Part shown: positions 1-8,900 of the stretch, one piece after another
Layout of the letters: the number at the start of each line of letters is the position of its first letter
How positions within the stretch are numbered: position 1 is the stretch's first letter
Assembly (NCBI GenBank): GCA_002352605.1
Contig: DEIP01000131.1
Span: forward strand, 22,443-38,330
From: Desulfobacteraceae bacterium UBA2771
Lineage (GTDB): Bacteria; Desulfobacterota; Desulfobacteria; Desulfobacterales; Desulfosarcinaceae
Reading direction: 5' to 3'
Length of the DNA: 15,888 bases
The notes under the pieces: generated by a model
The model's database searches: none
The model's input: the letters and a program-made list of their open reading frames with translations, nothing else
Told to the model about the DNA's origin: nothing
Position numbers and translations under genes: made by a program

Positions 1-153
1 CGGTGCCTTGGCCTGCTTTGCCGCTTTCATCTTGTTCGCCGGCGCCGCTTTCGTGCTTTCCGTCTCAATGGTCTCAGCCATTTTCTCTACCTGTTTGACA
101 AGAGAAGATAGGGTAGTGGAAATCGCCAGTAGTTCCTTTTGAACATCTTTCAT
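1..153 (-). CDS. Small coiled-coil, Lys/Ala-rich protein, 5' part only
   Basis: This is the first 51 codons of a minus-strand gene that runs off the left edge. The ATG at 153..151 is preceded by a near-perfect Shine-Dalgarno (TAAGGAGG, 9 nt spacing), which fixes the start. The N-terminus begins MKDVQKELLAISTTLSSLV and has a heptad-like spacing of Leu, Ile and Val, so a short coiled coil is likely. From about residue 35 it turns into a Thr/Ala/Lys-rich, low-complexity basic tail (KAAPANKMKAAKQAKAP). There is no signal peptide or membrane segment. Short proteins with a coiled-coil head and a basic Ala/Lys tail are common in deltaproteobacteria and some continue into a small winged-helix domain, but nothing of that kind is visible here. 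Function unknown. Confidence 0.7.
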   Translation of the reverse strand, partial: MKDVQKELLAISTTLSSLVKQVEKMAETIETESTKAAPANKMKAAKQAKAP

Positions 154-215
154 CAGCTCCAGCCTCCTTAATAAAGCAGTTTTGGTTAAAAATATAGATA
201 GTTATTTCGAGCACT

Positions 216-239
216 ATTATATTTCTCTACTATTGTCAA
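216..239 (-). promoter_or_regulatory. Possible promoter of the leftmost gene (odd spacing)
   Basis: On the minus strand a perfect TTGACA (239..234) is followed by a perfect TATAAT (221..216), but with only 12 nt between them instead of 16-18. The pair lies in the AT-rich leader 63 nt upstream of the strong start at 153. The hexamers may be chance or belong to different elements, so the call is weak. The rest of the 154-436 gap holds no other feature I can support. Confidence 0.2.
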
Positions 240-436
240 CCCCTGTTTATCGATATTTTGAGCAAGTTCCAATCCACGATCGAAGTAGAGGACAATTACT
301 TTTTTAGGGAAAGAAATCATTTTTTATCGACGGTATAATTTTTCGGTTTGGCGGGCAATCTTTTGAAGGCTAACGGATGGGCGGCGGGGTTACAAGCGAA
401 CGTAAGGGTCACGGCAATCGAGCCTTGCCTTGGCCA

Positions 437-685
437 TTACTCCTCTCTGATAAATGCCCACCAGATATAGAAGAAGAAAACAAGCCATGCTGCGATGGCT
501 GTCGCATAAGCTTTCCAGTCCGTTTTGCGTGAAGCCATGCCGTGTTTGTTGATCTTTCCGACCGGTTGTTTACACGATGGGCAGACGTCCACATTCAGGG
601 GCATGTACTCCATGCATTCGGGACATTTTTTTGAAACATAACCGTCGGGATTGCGGGGATTGATTGTGGCGCGCGTTTTTTTCAT
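437..685 (-). CDS. Small zinc-ribbon protein with C-terminal membrane helix
   Basis: An 82-residue protein. Cys21, Cys24, Cys35 and Cys38 form a CxxC-x10-CxxC knuckle (KKCPECMEYMP...DVCPSCKQ), the signature of a small rubredoxin-like zinc ribbon. A single hydrophobic, aromatic-rich segment at residues about 60-78 (AIAAWLVFFFYIWWAF) is followed by a short charged end, so the ribbon probably sits in the cytoplasm on a C-terminal anchor. The basic N-terminus (MKKTRATINPR) is not a signal peptide. The ATG at 685 has only a modest purine-rich site upstream. It begins 54 bp after the ppiD stop on the same strand with no obvious terminator between, so the two are probably co-transcribed. Precise function is unknown; a role in envelope quality control is suggested only by the neighbour. 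Confidence 0.75.
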   Translation of the reverse strand: MKKTRATINPRNPDGYVSKKCPECMEYMPLNVDVCPSCKQPVGKINKHGMASRKTDWKAYATAIAAWLVFFFYIWWAFIREE

Positions 686-739
686 ACCCCTATCGGTTCC
701 TTTCTGACGCGGAAGAATATCTTAAATCTGAGCGATCCG

Positions 740-2632
740 CTATTCCAGAACCTCTTTTTCGACAATGATCCGGCTGACTGCTTTTCGTGCATTGATCCAA
801 TCCTGAATTACGGTTCTCTGTTTCTGTCTTAGGAGCATGCTGTTGATGCCGTCTTTCTCGGTTTCAAAACCGTCGACCGCGGGGATTTTTCTTTCTGATA
901 GTCGCAGCAGATAGAACCCGGCATTTCCCGGCACCGGTTGCCGGCTGGCACTGCCGACTGAAGAAAGCTGAAAGGCCGCTTCAGTAAATTTCGGGTCGGA
1001 GCCAATCTCGGGTATCTCTGAATTGCGTGTGAACAAACCGGTGGACTTCACCGTCACGCCGCGCGGGATAGCGTTCTCTTCAAATGCCTTACCCTGTCGC
1101 AAATCCGCAGCCATTGCCTCGGCATCCGCTTTGGCCTTGTCGGTTTCCATCTTTTTTTTCAGATCTGCCTCAACCCGCGTTATGACGGATTCCAGCTGAG
1201 GAACGGCAGCATCAATAGTCGCAAGCAACTGGATGAGGTAGTAGCGACCGCCGATATCCTGAATGTCACTGATTTCATCTTCCGTAAGGGTAAATGCGGC
1301 ATTGGCAAAATCAGCTTTGACCCTGCCCAGCGTTTCCGGACCCCGGCGGCTGAAGGAACCGGTTTCCATTACGGTAAGATCAAATACCTTGGCATTGTTG
1401 ACCAGGTCATCCTTTTCAAAACACCCCTCATAGAACTTCTCAGCCTTATCGTAGGCCAGATTGTTCGCTTTTCCGTCAGTCAGGATACCGACAATCTGTT
1501 CTTTGCTCTGTTCGAGGGTTTTTGTGGAGGCCTCATCCACGGATTCCACCTTGATAACGTGCCACCCGAACCGTGTTTTAACCGGGTCGCTAATTTCTCC
1601 GGCAGCCATGGAGAACGCCTTGTCTGCAAAAGGTTTGACCATCTGCGATTGCCTGAATTTACTCAGATAACCACCATCGTCTTTGGTGGGACCTTCCGAA
1701 TAGGTTTTGGCCAGTTCGGCAAAGTCCTGGCCCTCCTTTGCCATCTCGGCGACCGATTCCGCTTTGGCTTTGGCCGCCAGATCGGCTTCTTCGTCTGCGC
1801 GCGGATCCAGCTTGATCAGAATATGCCGCGCTTCAACGGTTTTTTCGGTTTTGAATTCGGCGACGTTTGATTCGTAGTAATCCGTGATTTCATCTTCGGC
1901 TACCATTCCCTGGTCTTTAAAATCGTCAGGATCAAAGACCACGTACCGGACCTGGACCATGGGCTCGGTTTTATACTTTTCTTTCTGGGTGTCAAAATAG
2001 GCGGCAATTGCTTCCTCCGAAGGTTTGATATCACCAAAGCGAGCCGGCTCGAACAGGACATAGTCGATATTCACGGAAGTGTTTTGCCAGTCATACCACT
2101 GGCGTGCTTCCGCTTCGGACACCTTTGCCGCGCCCATGATAATCCGGGTGAGTTTTTCACCTAACAAAACGTTTTTCTGTTCCGCTTCAAACTCTTCCGG
2201 AAGGAGGTGAACCTGCGCGAGAATGCTGCGATAGCGGCGATTATCAAACACACCGCTGTTCTGGAAGATTGCCGTTTCCATAATCGACCGGGCAACTTCG
2301 GCATCGGAAACCCGCAGGTCCAGCTTTTTTGCCTCCTGAAGGAGAATGGTGCGGTCGATCAGCTGATCCAGTGCCTGTTTTTTCACCTGGAGCATCTCTA
2401 TCATGCCGTCATTAAGGCTGGCTCCGAAACGCTGGCGATACTGGTTGAGCAGATTGTTGTAGGTACGTCGGTAATCAGCAGAACCGATAACTTCATCGTT
2501 GACAGTGGCGACTTTGTCGGCCTCACGGGAGCGAAAACTACCCACGCCCCAGAATACGAAAACGATCACGATCGCAAATAGTATCACCTTGATCATCCAA
2601 CTGCCGGCATGTTTCCGCATCACGTTGAGCAT
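740..2632 (-). CDS. ppiD: Membrane-anchored peptidyl-prolyl isomerase, PpiD/SurA-like chaperone
   Basis: A 630-residue protein, close to the length of E. coli PpiD (623). The N-terminus has the PpiD layout: a short basic stretch (MLNVMRKHAGSW), one membrane helix at about 13-31, then a SurA_N-like chaperone region from about 40 to 260. The parvulin-type rotamase domain is at about 268-363, with the conserved RHILIK start, the YSEGPTKDDGGYL segment, KPFADKAF, GEISDPVKT and the closing FGWHVIKV. A second, divergent parvulin-like half follows to the end. Known family members are anchored in the inner membrane facing the periplasm and help outer-membrane and secreted proteins fold near the Sec channel. 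The ATG at 2632 is preceded by an AGGGG-type ribosome site 7 nt upstream. The zinc-ribbon gene follows on the same strand. Confidence 0.92.
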   Translation of the reverse strand: MLNVMRKHAGSWMIKVILFAIVIVFVFWGVGSFRSREADKVATVNDEVIGSADYRRTYNNLLNQYRQRFGASLNDGMIEMLQVKKQALDQLIDRTILLQEAKKLDLRVSDAEVARSIMETAIFQNSGVFDNRRYRSILAQVHLLPEEFEAEQKNVLLGEKLTRIIMGAAKVSEAEARQWYDWQNTSVNIDYVLFEPARFGDIKPSEEAIAAYFDTQKEKYKTEPMVQVRYVVFDPDDFKDQGMVAEDEITDYYESNVAEFKTEKTVEARHILIKLDPRADEEADLAAKAKAESVAEMAKEGQDFAELAKTYSEGPTKDDGGYLSKFRQSQMVKPFADKAFSMAAGEISDPVKTRFGWHVIKVESVDEASTKTLEQSKEQIVGILTDGKANNLAYDKAEKFYEGCFEKDDLVNNAKVFDLTVMETGSFSRRGPETLGRVKADFANAAFTLTEDEISDIQDIGGRYYLIQLLATIDAAVPQLESVITRVEADLKKKMETDKAKADAEAMAADLRQGKAFEENAIPRGVTVKSTGLFTRNSEIPEIGSDPKFTEAAFQLSSVGSASRQPVPGNAGFYLLRLSERKIPAVDGFETEKDGINSMLLRQKQRTVIQDWINARKAVSRIIVEKEVLE

Positions 2633-2814
2633 TCACGACCCCTTCTGTGAATCATTTTGCCGGGATCCTTGACGACCCCTTGGGTTTTACATTTTAGTAA
2701 CTGATTCGTTGCCACCGAAACTGATGAAAAGACGCCGCCCATAACAGACAGCGTTGCCGGTTCCTTCACCATATGGGATGGGACACAAAAATATCCCGTT
2801 TTTTCAAACAATTG

Positions 2815-2843
2815 ACATTAAGTGTTGCCGTGCATTTTGTCAA
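2815..2843 (-). promoter_or_regulatory. Candidate sigma70-type promoter for ppiD
   Basis: On the minus strand a perfect TTGACA (2843..2838) is followed after 17 nt by TAATGT (2820..2815), a weak -10 box. It points at ppiD and would leave a leader of about 175 nt. The -35 is convincing and the -10 is not. Confidence 0.35.
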
Positions 2844-2969
2844 CAGTTTACCGGCCCTGCCCCGCCCTTTTGCCCAAACCGGCCGTGGCATTCACGGCGG
2901 CTATTGTGAGTCCCATCAACCCATCGATGTAGAAATCGAAAATCGCGACTAAGGATAACAAAAATTGCG

Positions 2970-2998
2970 TTGACATGAAAAACCGATTTTGTTAGATT
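2970..2998 (+). promoter_or_regulatory. Promoter of tRNA-Ala
   Basis: TTGACA at 2970-2975, a 17-nt spacer, then TAGATT at 2993-2998 (4 of 6 to consensus). Expected transcription start is near 3005, a few bases before the mature 5' end of the tRNA at 3012. The position, spacing and perfect -35 make this the best-supported promoter in the window. Confidence 0.65.
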
Positions 2999-3011
2999 GC
3001 GCTTTCGTTTG

Positions 3012-3087
3012 GGGGCTGTAGCTCAGCTGGGAGAGCGCATGACTGGCAGTCATGAGGCCGGGGGTTCGAGCCCCCCCAGCTCCACCA
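3012..3087 (+). tRNA. tRNA-Ala (anticodon GGC)
   Basis: A complete cloverleaf folds by hand. The acceptor arm is GGGGCTG (3012-3018) with CAGCTCC (3077-3083), including one G-U pair. The D stem is GCTC/GAGC. The anticodon stem CATGA/TCATG encloses loop CTGGCAG with anticodon GGC at 3045-3047. The variable loop has 5 nt and the T stem is GGGGG/CCCCC around TTCGAGC. The discriminator base is A and CCA is encoded (3085-3087). GGC reads GCC and GCU alanine codons. The gene stands alone with its own promoter and terminator. Confidence 0.97.
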
Positions 3088-3097
3088 GAATAAAATC

Positions 3098-3131
3098 AAG
3101 GGGGTCAGCGATCATTTGCTGCCCCTTTTTT
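3098..3131 (+). terminator. Rho-independent terminator after tRNA-Ala, possibly bidirectional
   Basis: GGGG-GT-CAGC (3101-3109, plus the G at 3100) pairs with GCTGCCCC (3118-3125) around an 8-nt loop, with a two-base bulge, and is followed by six T. Read on the minus strand the same hairpin is followed by a looser T-rich tract, so it may also end the convergent minus-strand gene whose stop is at 3189. Confidence 0.75.
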
Positions 3132-3188
3132 CGTGGCGTTAGCAAAGCTGGGCGCGTATCGGTGCGTTTCTTCCAACCTTTTCATTCA

Positions 3189-3647
3189 TCAAAGGGCGTG
3201 GGTCAGGATATTTAGGGTGTCCACATAGATGGCAGGGTCATGGCTGGCCCGGGGACCGGCCACATTCAGTGTCTCAATGTGGCTCATTTCAATCCAGGAG
3301 GCAACCAGCGAACCCGCATCCGAAGGCCGCTGCCCGAGAGCAAGATCGATGTGGAGCAGTTGTTTGCCGTGTTTCAATGCCATCTTTCGGGTGTAGTCGG
3401 TGCCACCGGTGGGACTTCCACGGGAAATGATCAGGGTACCGTCCGAGTCGAACACATTTTTTTCCGTACGCGCGTCATACTCTTTCGTGGGCATCTCCTG
3501 AAGTTGATAATGCGACGGCAAGGGGCCGTCTTCTGTCCGCCGTCCCTTGGGAATCCACCCGCCGTGGGCGATGCCCACGCGCACGGCCGCATCCAGGGCC
3601 GCACGGTCAACGCCGGTCTGTCCTCCGGAAATAATTTTTTTCAGCAT
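3189..3647 (-). CDS. Putative molybdenum carrier / SLOG-superfamily nucleotide-binding protein
   Basis: About 152 residues. The N-terminal KKIISGGQTGVDRAALDAAV is the hallmark of the putative molybdenum carrier family (MoCo_carrier), a branch of the SLOG Rossmann-like superfamily that also holds LOG and DprA. Further family signatures are GGWIPKGRRTEDG, YDARTEKNV, the DSDGTLIIS strand and GGTDYT, which complete the ligand pocket. Length is typical for a single-domain member. The family is named for a structural argument about molybdenum cofactor binding; the real ligand is not settled. I chose the ATG at 3647 because a GAGGAT site lies about 9 nt upstream; a GTG at 3653 is too close to that site. 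It converges on the tRNA-Ala terminator and no molybdenum genes are nearby. Confidence 0.88.
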   Translation of the reverse strand: MLKKIISGGQTGVDRAALDAAVRVGIAHGGWIPKGRRTEDGPLPSHYQLQEMPTKEYDARTEKNVFDSDGTLIISRGSPTGGTDYTRKMALKHGKQLLHIDLALGQRPSDAGSLVASWIEMSHIETLNVAGPRASHDPAIYVDTLNILTHAL

Positions 3648-3712
3648 GGTCACGATATCCTCTTCGGTTTGGGGTTAACAGCCGCCAGCGGATGGCAACG
3701 GTGCCGGGACAT

Positions 3713-3844
3713 TCAGGAGGCCTGTTGGTCGTCCATGGCCTGGCGCAACACCGCTTTGATTTTTGCCATGGTGGCCGGATTGCTGATGATACCATCGAAA
3801 CCGGCTCGCTCTCAGGCCCCCGGCATCGGGTGGTGCGTCCTCAT
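3713..3844 (-). pseudogene. Decayed C-terminal piece of a response-regulator receiver domain
   Basis: In one minus-strand frame the DNA reads MRTHHPMPGA, a TGA stop, then ERAGFDGIISNPATMAKIKA and VLRQAMDDQQAS, ending at a TGA (3715..3713). This matches the last helices of a CheY-like receiver, where a typical protein reads about MPGDRERALAAGFDGYISKP followed by a helix such as LKAVLRQAL. The usual conserved Lys of the KP motif is Asn here (SNP), and an in-frame stop interrupts it. No phosphorylated-Asp part lies upstream, because the next gene ends at 3885. I read it as a remnant of a receiver or hybrid kinase. The resemblance is by eye and the piece is short. Confidence 0.5.
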
Positions 3845-3884
3845 TTTTCTCTGTGTCCGCCGGGCAATTTATTCTTGTCTAAGT

Positions 3885-5813
3885 TCAAATACACCGACCG
3901 ATCTCTTCGGCTTCACTCTGGGCCAGCATGAGGTTCCGCGGCGTCTTGGCATCTCCAATAACGGTTACCTCGATATGGCGACGATCCAGGATCCGTTTGG
4001 CGTCGCGCACCGGCGTCATGGCTTCGGCCACCACCACGGTGTCAAACCCCGACAGGGTCACCGGCATACCGACGGTGGTAAAGACCACGCCATCGTCACT
4101 GAATCGCTTCACCGCCACTTGTTTATAAAGGTGAACCGTGTCGCCTTTGAGCCGCTCTCTCAGGTAAAAACGGTCGTTGCTGGACATCTCCTCGGCAAAG
4201 TGGCGTTTTCGGTTGAGAACCGCCACTTCCCGGCCCTTCTCGGTCAGGAAATCCGCTGTTACCAGGCCGGCTTGGCCGCCGCCCAGGATAATCACCCGGT
4301 CGCCGGTTATTTTTCCGTCAAGCACTTCGGTTACCGTACACAGATCCATCCCGGTGGTGAACAATCCCTTGATGATGGGCATATCCGGAAGGCTACCCGA
4401 GGCCAGGATCACGGCATCCGGGTTGACGGCGTCCAGCAGCGCCTCATCCAGCTTCGTGTTGAGCCGCAAGGCGACACCCAACCGCTCGACTTCACGACTG
4501 AGAAAATCGATAATATCCATAATCTCACCCCGACCGGGGGGGGTGGCGGCCAGTCTCAAAAGACCACCGACGCTGCCCTTTTCCTCGGAAATAATCACCC
4601 GGTGGCCGCGCATGGCCGCCATGCGGGCCGCCGCCAAACCGGCAGGACCGGCACCCACGACCAGCACCGTCTTGGAGATGGATGCTTTTTCATCTTCTGC
4701 CATCATATACTCGCGACCCACATCGGGATTGACCACACAGCCACCGGGCTCTAAGGCGAGCACCGCATGAATGCATCCCAGGCAACAGCCGATGCACGGG
4801 CGAATACGATTCAGATTTCCGGCGCGCGCCTTCTCCGGCAGCATGGGATCGGCGATCAGTGCGCGACCCATGGCCACCACGTCCGCCCGCCCCTCCTTCA
4901 GAATACGGTCGGCCAGTTCCGGGCTCTTGACCCGCCCTACCCCCACCACGGGAATATTCACCACCTGTTTCACGGCTTCGGCCAGGTGAACAAAGCAGCC
5001 GTGTTCCGCATACATCGAGGGGATGGTCAGCTGGGTGGAACCATACACCCCGGCGGATACATGCAGGTAATCCGCTCCGTTTTTCTCCAGGATCGGTGCC
5101 AGGCGCAGGGCATCATCCAGGCCCCACCCATTATCGATGTAATCCTCGCCGTTGATGCGCAACCCCACGGGGAAATCAGCACCGGCCTTGGCCTTGATGT
5201 CGGCCAGCAGTTCCAGGAAAAAGCGGGTGCGGTTCTCAAAACTGCCGCCGTATTGATCTTCACGGTGGTTGGCATTGGGGGACAGAAACTGGTTGATCAG
5301 GTAACCGTGGGCACCGTGAACCTCGACGAAATCGAAGCCGGCATCCCGGCATCGCCGAGCCGCATCACCGAATGAGGCCACCAGTCCGCCAATTTCATCG
5401 GTGGTCAGCGCCTTGGGAATTCCTTTAACTACCGCCGGCGCGGGGATGGCCGACGGGGCCACCCGGTGATCAAGATAGGATTGGCGCCCACCATGCATGA
5501 TCTGAACGCCGAAACAGGTATCGAAGGGGCGGATTGCTTCAACCATTTTTTTCAGAGCCGGAATGCAGCCGTCGTCCCACAGGGCGGGAAGGTCGGGTGC
5601 CTCAGCCCCCGTGGGATGGACGCCGCCGCCCCCCACCAGAATCATGCCGGCACCGCCCCTGGCCCGGGCGGCCAGGTATCCGGTCAGCTGGTCGGTCACG
5701 CAGCCCTTTTCATCCACACCGAAATTAATGCTCATGGCCGACATGAGCAGCCGGTTTTTGGCCCTCATGCACCCGATCTGAATAGGGGAAAAAAGATGTC
5801 TGAGGATGGTCAC
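3885..5813 (-). CDS. Fe-S flavoprotein of the 2,4-dienoyl-CoA reductase / enoate reductase family
   Basis: About 642 residues with the three-part plan of FadH-type old yellow enzymes. Residues 1-330 form the FMN TIM barrel (HLFSPIQIG start, VQIMHGGRQ, HGAHGYLINQFLSPNANHR, YGGSFENRTRF, GLRINGEDY, VVGVGRV, ADVVAMGRALIADP). A [4Fe-4S] motif follows (PCIGCCLGCI and a later Cys in GGCVVNP; Cys340, 343, 347 and 359, with an extra Cys344). Then comes an FAD/NAD(P) domain with VLVVGAGPAGLAAARMAA and a second dinucleotide motif, VIILGGGQAGLV. Relatives reduce C=C bonds of enoates or dienoyl-CoA thioesters with NAD(P)H. The GTG at 5813 is preferred because GGAGG ends 5 nt upstream; that site overlaps the alternative GTG at 5819. 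The activase-type giant gene lies 174 bp upstream on the same strand, which hints at shared reductive metabolism. Substrate unknown. Confidence 0.88.
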   Translation of the reverse strand: MTILRHLFSPIQIGCMRAKNRLLMSAMSINFGVDEKGCVTDQLTGYLAARARGGAGMILVGGGGVHPTGAEAPDLPALWDDGCIPALKKMVEAIRPFDTCFGVQIMHGGRQSYLDHRVAPSAIPAPAVVKGIPKALTTDEIGGLVASFGDAARRCRDAGFDFVEVHGAHGYLINQFLSPNANHREDQYGGSFENRTRFFLELLADIKAKAGADFPVGLRINGEDYIDNGWGLDDALRLAPILEKNGADYLHVSAGVYGSTQLTIPSMYAEHGCFVHLAEAVKQVVNIPVVGVGRVKSPELADRILKEGRADVVAMGRALIADPMLPEKARAGNLNRIRPCIGCCLGCIHAVLALEPGGCVVNPDVGREYMMAEDEKASISKTVLVVGAGPAGLAAARMAAMRGHRVIISEEKGSVGGLLRLAATPPGRGEIMDIIDFLSREVERLGVALRLNTKLDEALLDAVNPDAVILASGSLPDMPIIKGLFTTGMDLCTVTEVLDGKITGDRVIILGGGQAGLVTADFLTEKGREVAVLNRKRHFAEEMSSNDRFYLRERLKGDTVHLYKQVAVKRFSDDGVVFTTVGMPVTLSGFDTVVVAEAMTPVRDAKRILDRRHIEVTVIGDAKTPRNLMLAQSEAEEIGRCI

Positions 5814-5860
5814 GGGCACCTCCGCAAAAATGGACCGATTCGAAAGAAAAATAGATCGGC

Positions 5861-5866
5861 ATTATA
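5861..5866 (-). promoter_or_regulatory. Candidate -10 box for the oxidoreductase gene
   Basis: A perfect TATAAT on the minus strand, about 48 nt upstream of the GTG at 5813, in the 174-bp gap after the giant activase gene. No good -35 lies at the right distance. The gene may equally be co-transcribed with its upstream neighbour. Confidence 0.3.
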
Positions 5867-5987
5867 CCTCAAAGATGTCAGAAGACGGAGGACGGAAACC
5901 TTCGCCCATCGCCAAAAACCGACAGACCGTAAAATCTCCGTCATGCAGGAGCACAGCGGATTTCAGCGGGCCTAAACCCCGCACCCG

Positions 5988-8900
5988 TCAGCAATTTGAC
6001 CCATAGAGTCGGTACGGCCCTATACTTTTCAACAGCGCCAGGGATAGCTTTTCCTCGTCCACATCTCCTTGCTGAGAAAAAATGGGTTGGATGATGCCGT
6101 GTGCCCTCGCCGCCGCCTGAACGATGGCCGGTGTCATGATCTCTCCCATGGAAGAGACCATACACCCCTCGGGGGCAACATTGAGAACCAGGTCATAGCC
6201 CTTTTTCAACTTGATGGCCGCTTCACCCGTATAGGGAACCAGTTCGCCACCGGGACGCCGGGTGGCGATAATCCCTTTGGCCGTGTCCAGGACATTTGGC
6301 AGCGCCTCGGGCATATCGATCCCCGCGGCACGATACAACGGCCTCGCCAGGATAAATCGTTGAATGGCGTAGGCGGCGTTTTGTGTTATCAGTTGGCGCT
6401 TTTTCTTGCGGACCAACCGGCTGCACCCCTCACGAAACGATGCCGAATGGGCCCGTTGTATCTGATCTTTGCCTTCGGTGATACTCTCTTTGGACCGAAT
6501 GATGGAACCGGCCAGCTTGTATTCCAGAAAGCCCCACACCGGTGTATGGGTGAGATGGAACTGGCGGAACCCCAGCGTGCCGATAAGCAGTTTCAGGATC
6601 TCCTCAAACTGGGCCACACGCATATACACCTCACCATCGAGATGGATACGCATGGGATGGCCATTCAACGGCCGCCGGTTCCATTTATCGGCGAAGCGTT
6701 GCAATGGCCGAGTCAGGCTTCGGTCGTAAAGCCGATAGGCCGCATATTTGACGCCCCACCCCAAGATGGCATGTTTACCTGCCCGCCGAACCCAATTCAA
6801 GCCGCGATCCGATGGCCGCAGATTATGCTCCTGGAGGGCATACAATTCCTTCTTCAACGCCGTGTATTCATCTTTAAAAGACTGGTATTCTTCATAGTCT
6901 GAACATTGCGAGGCACATGCGGACAATAACTGGTGCAGCACGCCCTGAAGGATGATGCCTTGAATGCTTCTCAGGTAAGCCCACTCGGGAAAACCGATAT
7001 TAAAGCCTTTGTTTTCATGGCCGACCAAAAAATTCACGACGGGGGGGGCTGTCGCACCATGGGAGGAAGAATCTTTCAACAACGAGGATTGTTGATTGAG
7101 AAACAGTTTATGGGCCTCCACATATTGCCCCTGCCGACAGGGCCCCATACCCTTGTTGTTGAATATCAGCAGCCGTGTTTTTCCCCTGGTAACCGGGTCA
7201 TCGGCCTGTTTGCGTCTTTTGAAGTCCTCGATGGCCATAAGGATGTCGCCGTAGACCGCCGCCATGGGGGCGCACACACCGTCTCCGGTAACCGCCCGGC
7301 CCGCTTTCACCGCCGCCTGAAGGTCATGGTTCTCCTCATAATTGTCGATACAGGTGTATCCGGCACCACGAATAACCGAAGTTACGCAGCGATTGTCGGA
7401 AAGTGTGGGCAGATAGATGGCATCCGTCTCCGCGTTCAAGGGTTCCCGGTTGTTTAGAACATTGAGAACCTTGACGTCAAAGCCCTTTTGGTCCGGCCCC
7501 GCCGACGTTTGATGCAACCCCTGTTGAAGCTGTTTCACATAGGTGTTCATCCGATTTTCCAGGTGGGCCAGTTCCTGGATAACGGCATCCGATTGAATCC
7601 TTAAAAAGGGGCGGTTTTTGATCAGTTCATTGATCAACGGGTTGGTGACGCTGTCCGGTCCGCACAGGAAGGTGGATACCTGGACCAGGGCGATGTCGGC
7701 ACCGGGAGTCGTTTCGATCCGTTCGAATAGGCGTTTGAATCGCGGGTGACGGACGATCCGGTGAAGATTTCTGCGGGACACCGCATCGATCAGTGTGGAT
7801 ATAAAATGAGCATTTTTCCAATACAGGTAGTCGAAATCGGGGTTGAGCGGGACATCGAGGATGTGGCCGGGAATTCCCGCAAGGCCCTTGTCCCGAAGCA
7901 GGCGCCCCACATGGCTGTCATAAATTCCCGGATTGAGCACATACTCCCGGCCGACGATCAGGGCCAGAGACCGACCGTCGGCCAACGCTTTTTCAGCGAT
8001 ATCGGAAGCTCGGTCGGCAACCTCGCGCCTCACCCGGTCTTGATCCTGCCACGCCGCGTTGACCAGCTTACGAAAGGATTCGAAAGGGAGATCTACCTGA
8101 TAGTGGGCATAGACCGGGGCCAGGCGTGGATAGATCTGCTGGGCGATTTCATCCGGAGACAGGCCCTTTAAGCTGAGGTGGAACAAACAGATTCGGCTGT
8201 GGGGGCTTTTGATGGCGGCCAGACCTTGGGCCACGGCCATGCCGCCCTGATTGATGGTGCAGGTGCGTCCCAGCGAATCTCCCGGGGTGGGCAGGAATTC
8301 AATCTGGGGGGCCAGGATCATGCCGTGGGGCTGAGCGGCCAGACGCAACATCTGGCCAACGGCGCCGATATGCGGGGCACAGGTGTCAATATGTATATGG
8401 GATTGGGCACGGCTGATGTCCCCGGCGGTCACGTTGTCGACATGCACCGGAATACCCACCGGTGAAAACAGCCGGCTGAAGAATGGCGCCCATTCGGAAA
8501 CGCCGAAACTGCGCGGTATAACCAACCGATTCGGATCATCGGAACGCATGAGTCGGGCATCCATCGTATTCCAGATCTGCTTGTAAGTGTCGGTCGCCCC
8601 CACGGTTGCTTGTCGGCCGGATCCCTGCAGTTCATTGACGGCGGAACATCCGCCCAGGGTGAAACTGAAGGTTTTGGCCTGCCCGTCGGCGCTGGAGAGA
8701 TGGCTGCGATTGCAGCGGGCGCTGGGGTCTCCGCAGGCAACCCCGCGGCATTGGATGATCCGTCTGCGAAACCGGTGCCCAATAAAATCGTCCAGCCGGA
8801 TGGCTGTTGCCGAAATCCTTCCGCTATCCATGGTGTTGATCAGCCCGATGCAGGCACGATGACCGGGGTCGGGCGGGACCAGGCAATAAGCGGGCGCACC

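Larger units (their letters stand above)
2633..3011. other. Intergenic region between ppiD and the tRNA-Ala gene
   Basis: About 380 bp separating divergent transcription units: ppiD leftward, tRNA-Ala rightward. It carries the two candidate promoters listed separately. It also contains an inverted pair TTGACA (2812-2817) / TGTCAA (2838-2843). I see no convincing gene; the longest minus-strand reading frames lack ribosome sites. Confidence 0.6.

Noticed and set aside
2773..2807. A GGGAT/ATCCC hairpin followed by GTTTTTT on the plus strand.
   Set aside because: Only a 5-bp stem with a 13-nt loop, and there is no plus-strand gene before it to terminate.
2620..2811. A 63-codon minus-strand frame in the ppiD leader.
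   Set aside because: It starts with TTG, lacks a ribosome site and overlaps the ppiD start in another frame.
2848..2976. A 42-residue minus-strand frame (MSTQFLLSLVAIFDFYIDGL and onward) with a hydrophobic start.
   Set aside because: No ribosome site, and its start overlaps the tRNA-Ala promoter on the other strand. It could be a small membrane peptide or a gene fragment, but nothing supports it beyond composition.
3012..3087. tRNA-Ala as an integration site for a mobile element.
   Set aside because: No integrase gene and no second copy of the tRNA 3' end were seen in the window.
3240..4754. A 504-codon plus-strand open frame.
   Set aside because: It is antisense to the SLOG and oxidoreductase genes, which have clear family motifs. 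GC-rich coding DNA often leaves such long open shadows.
5944..5987. GCGGG/CCCGC inverted repeat just after the giant activase gene, as a possible terminator.
   Set aside because: The stem is 5 bp and no T-run follows on the minus strand, so there is no basis to call termination there.
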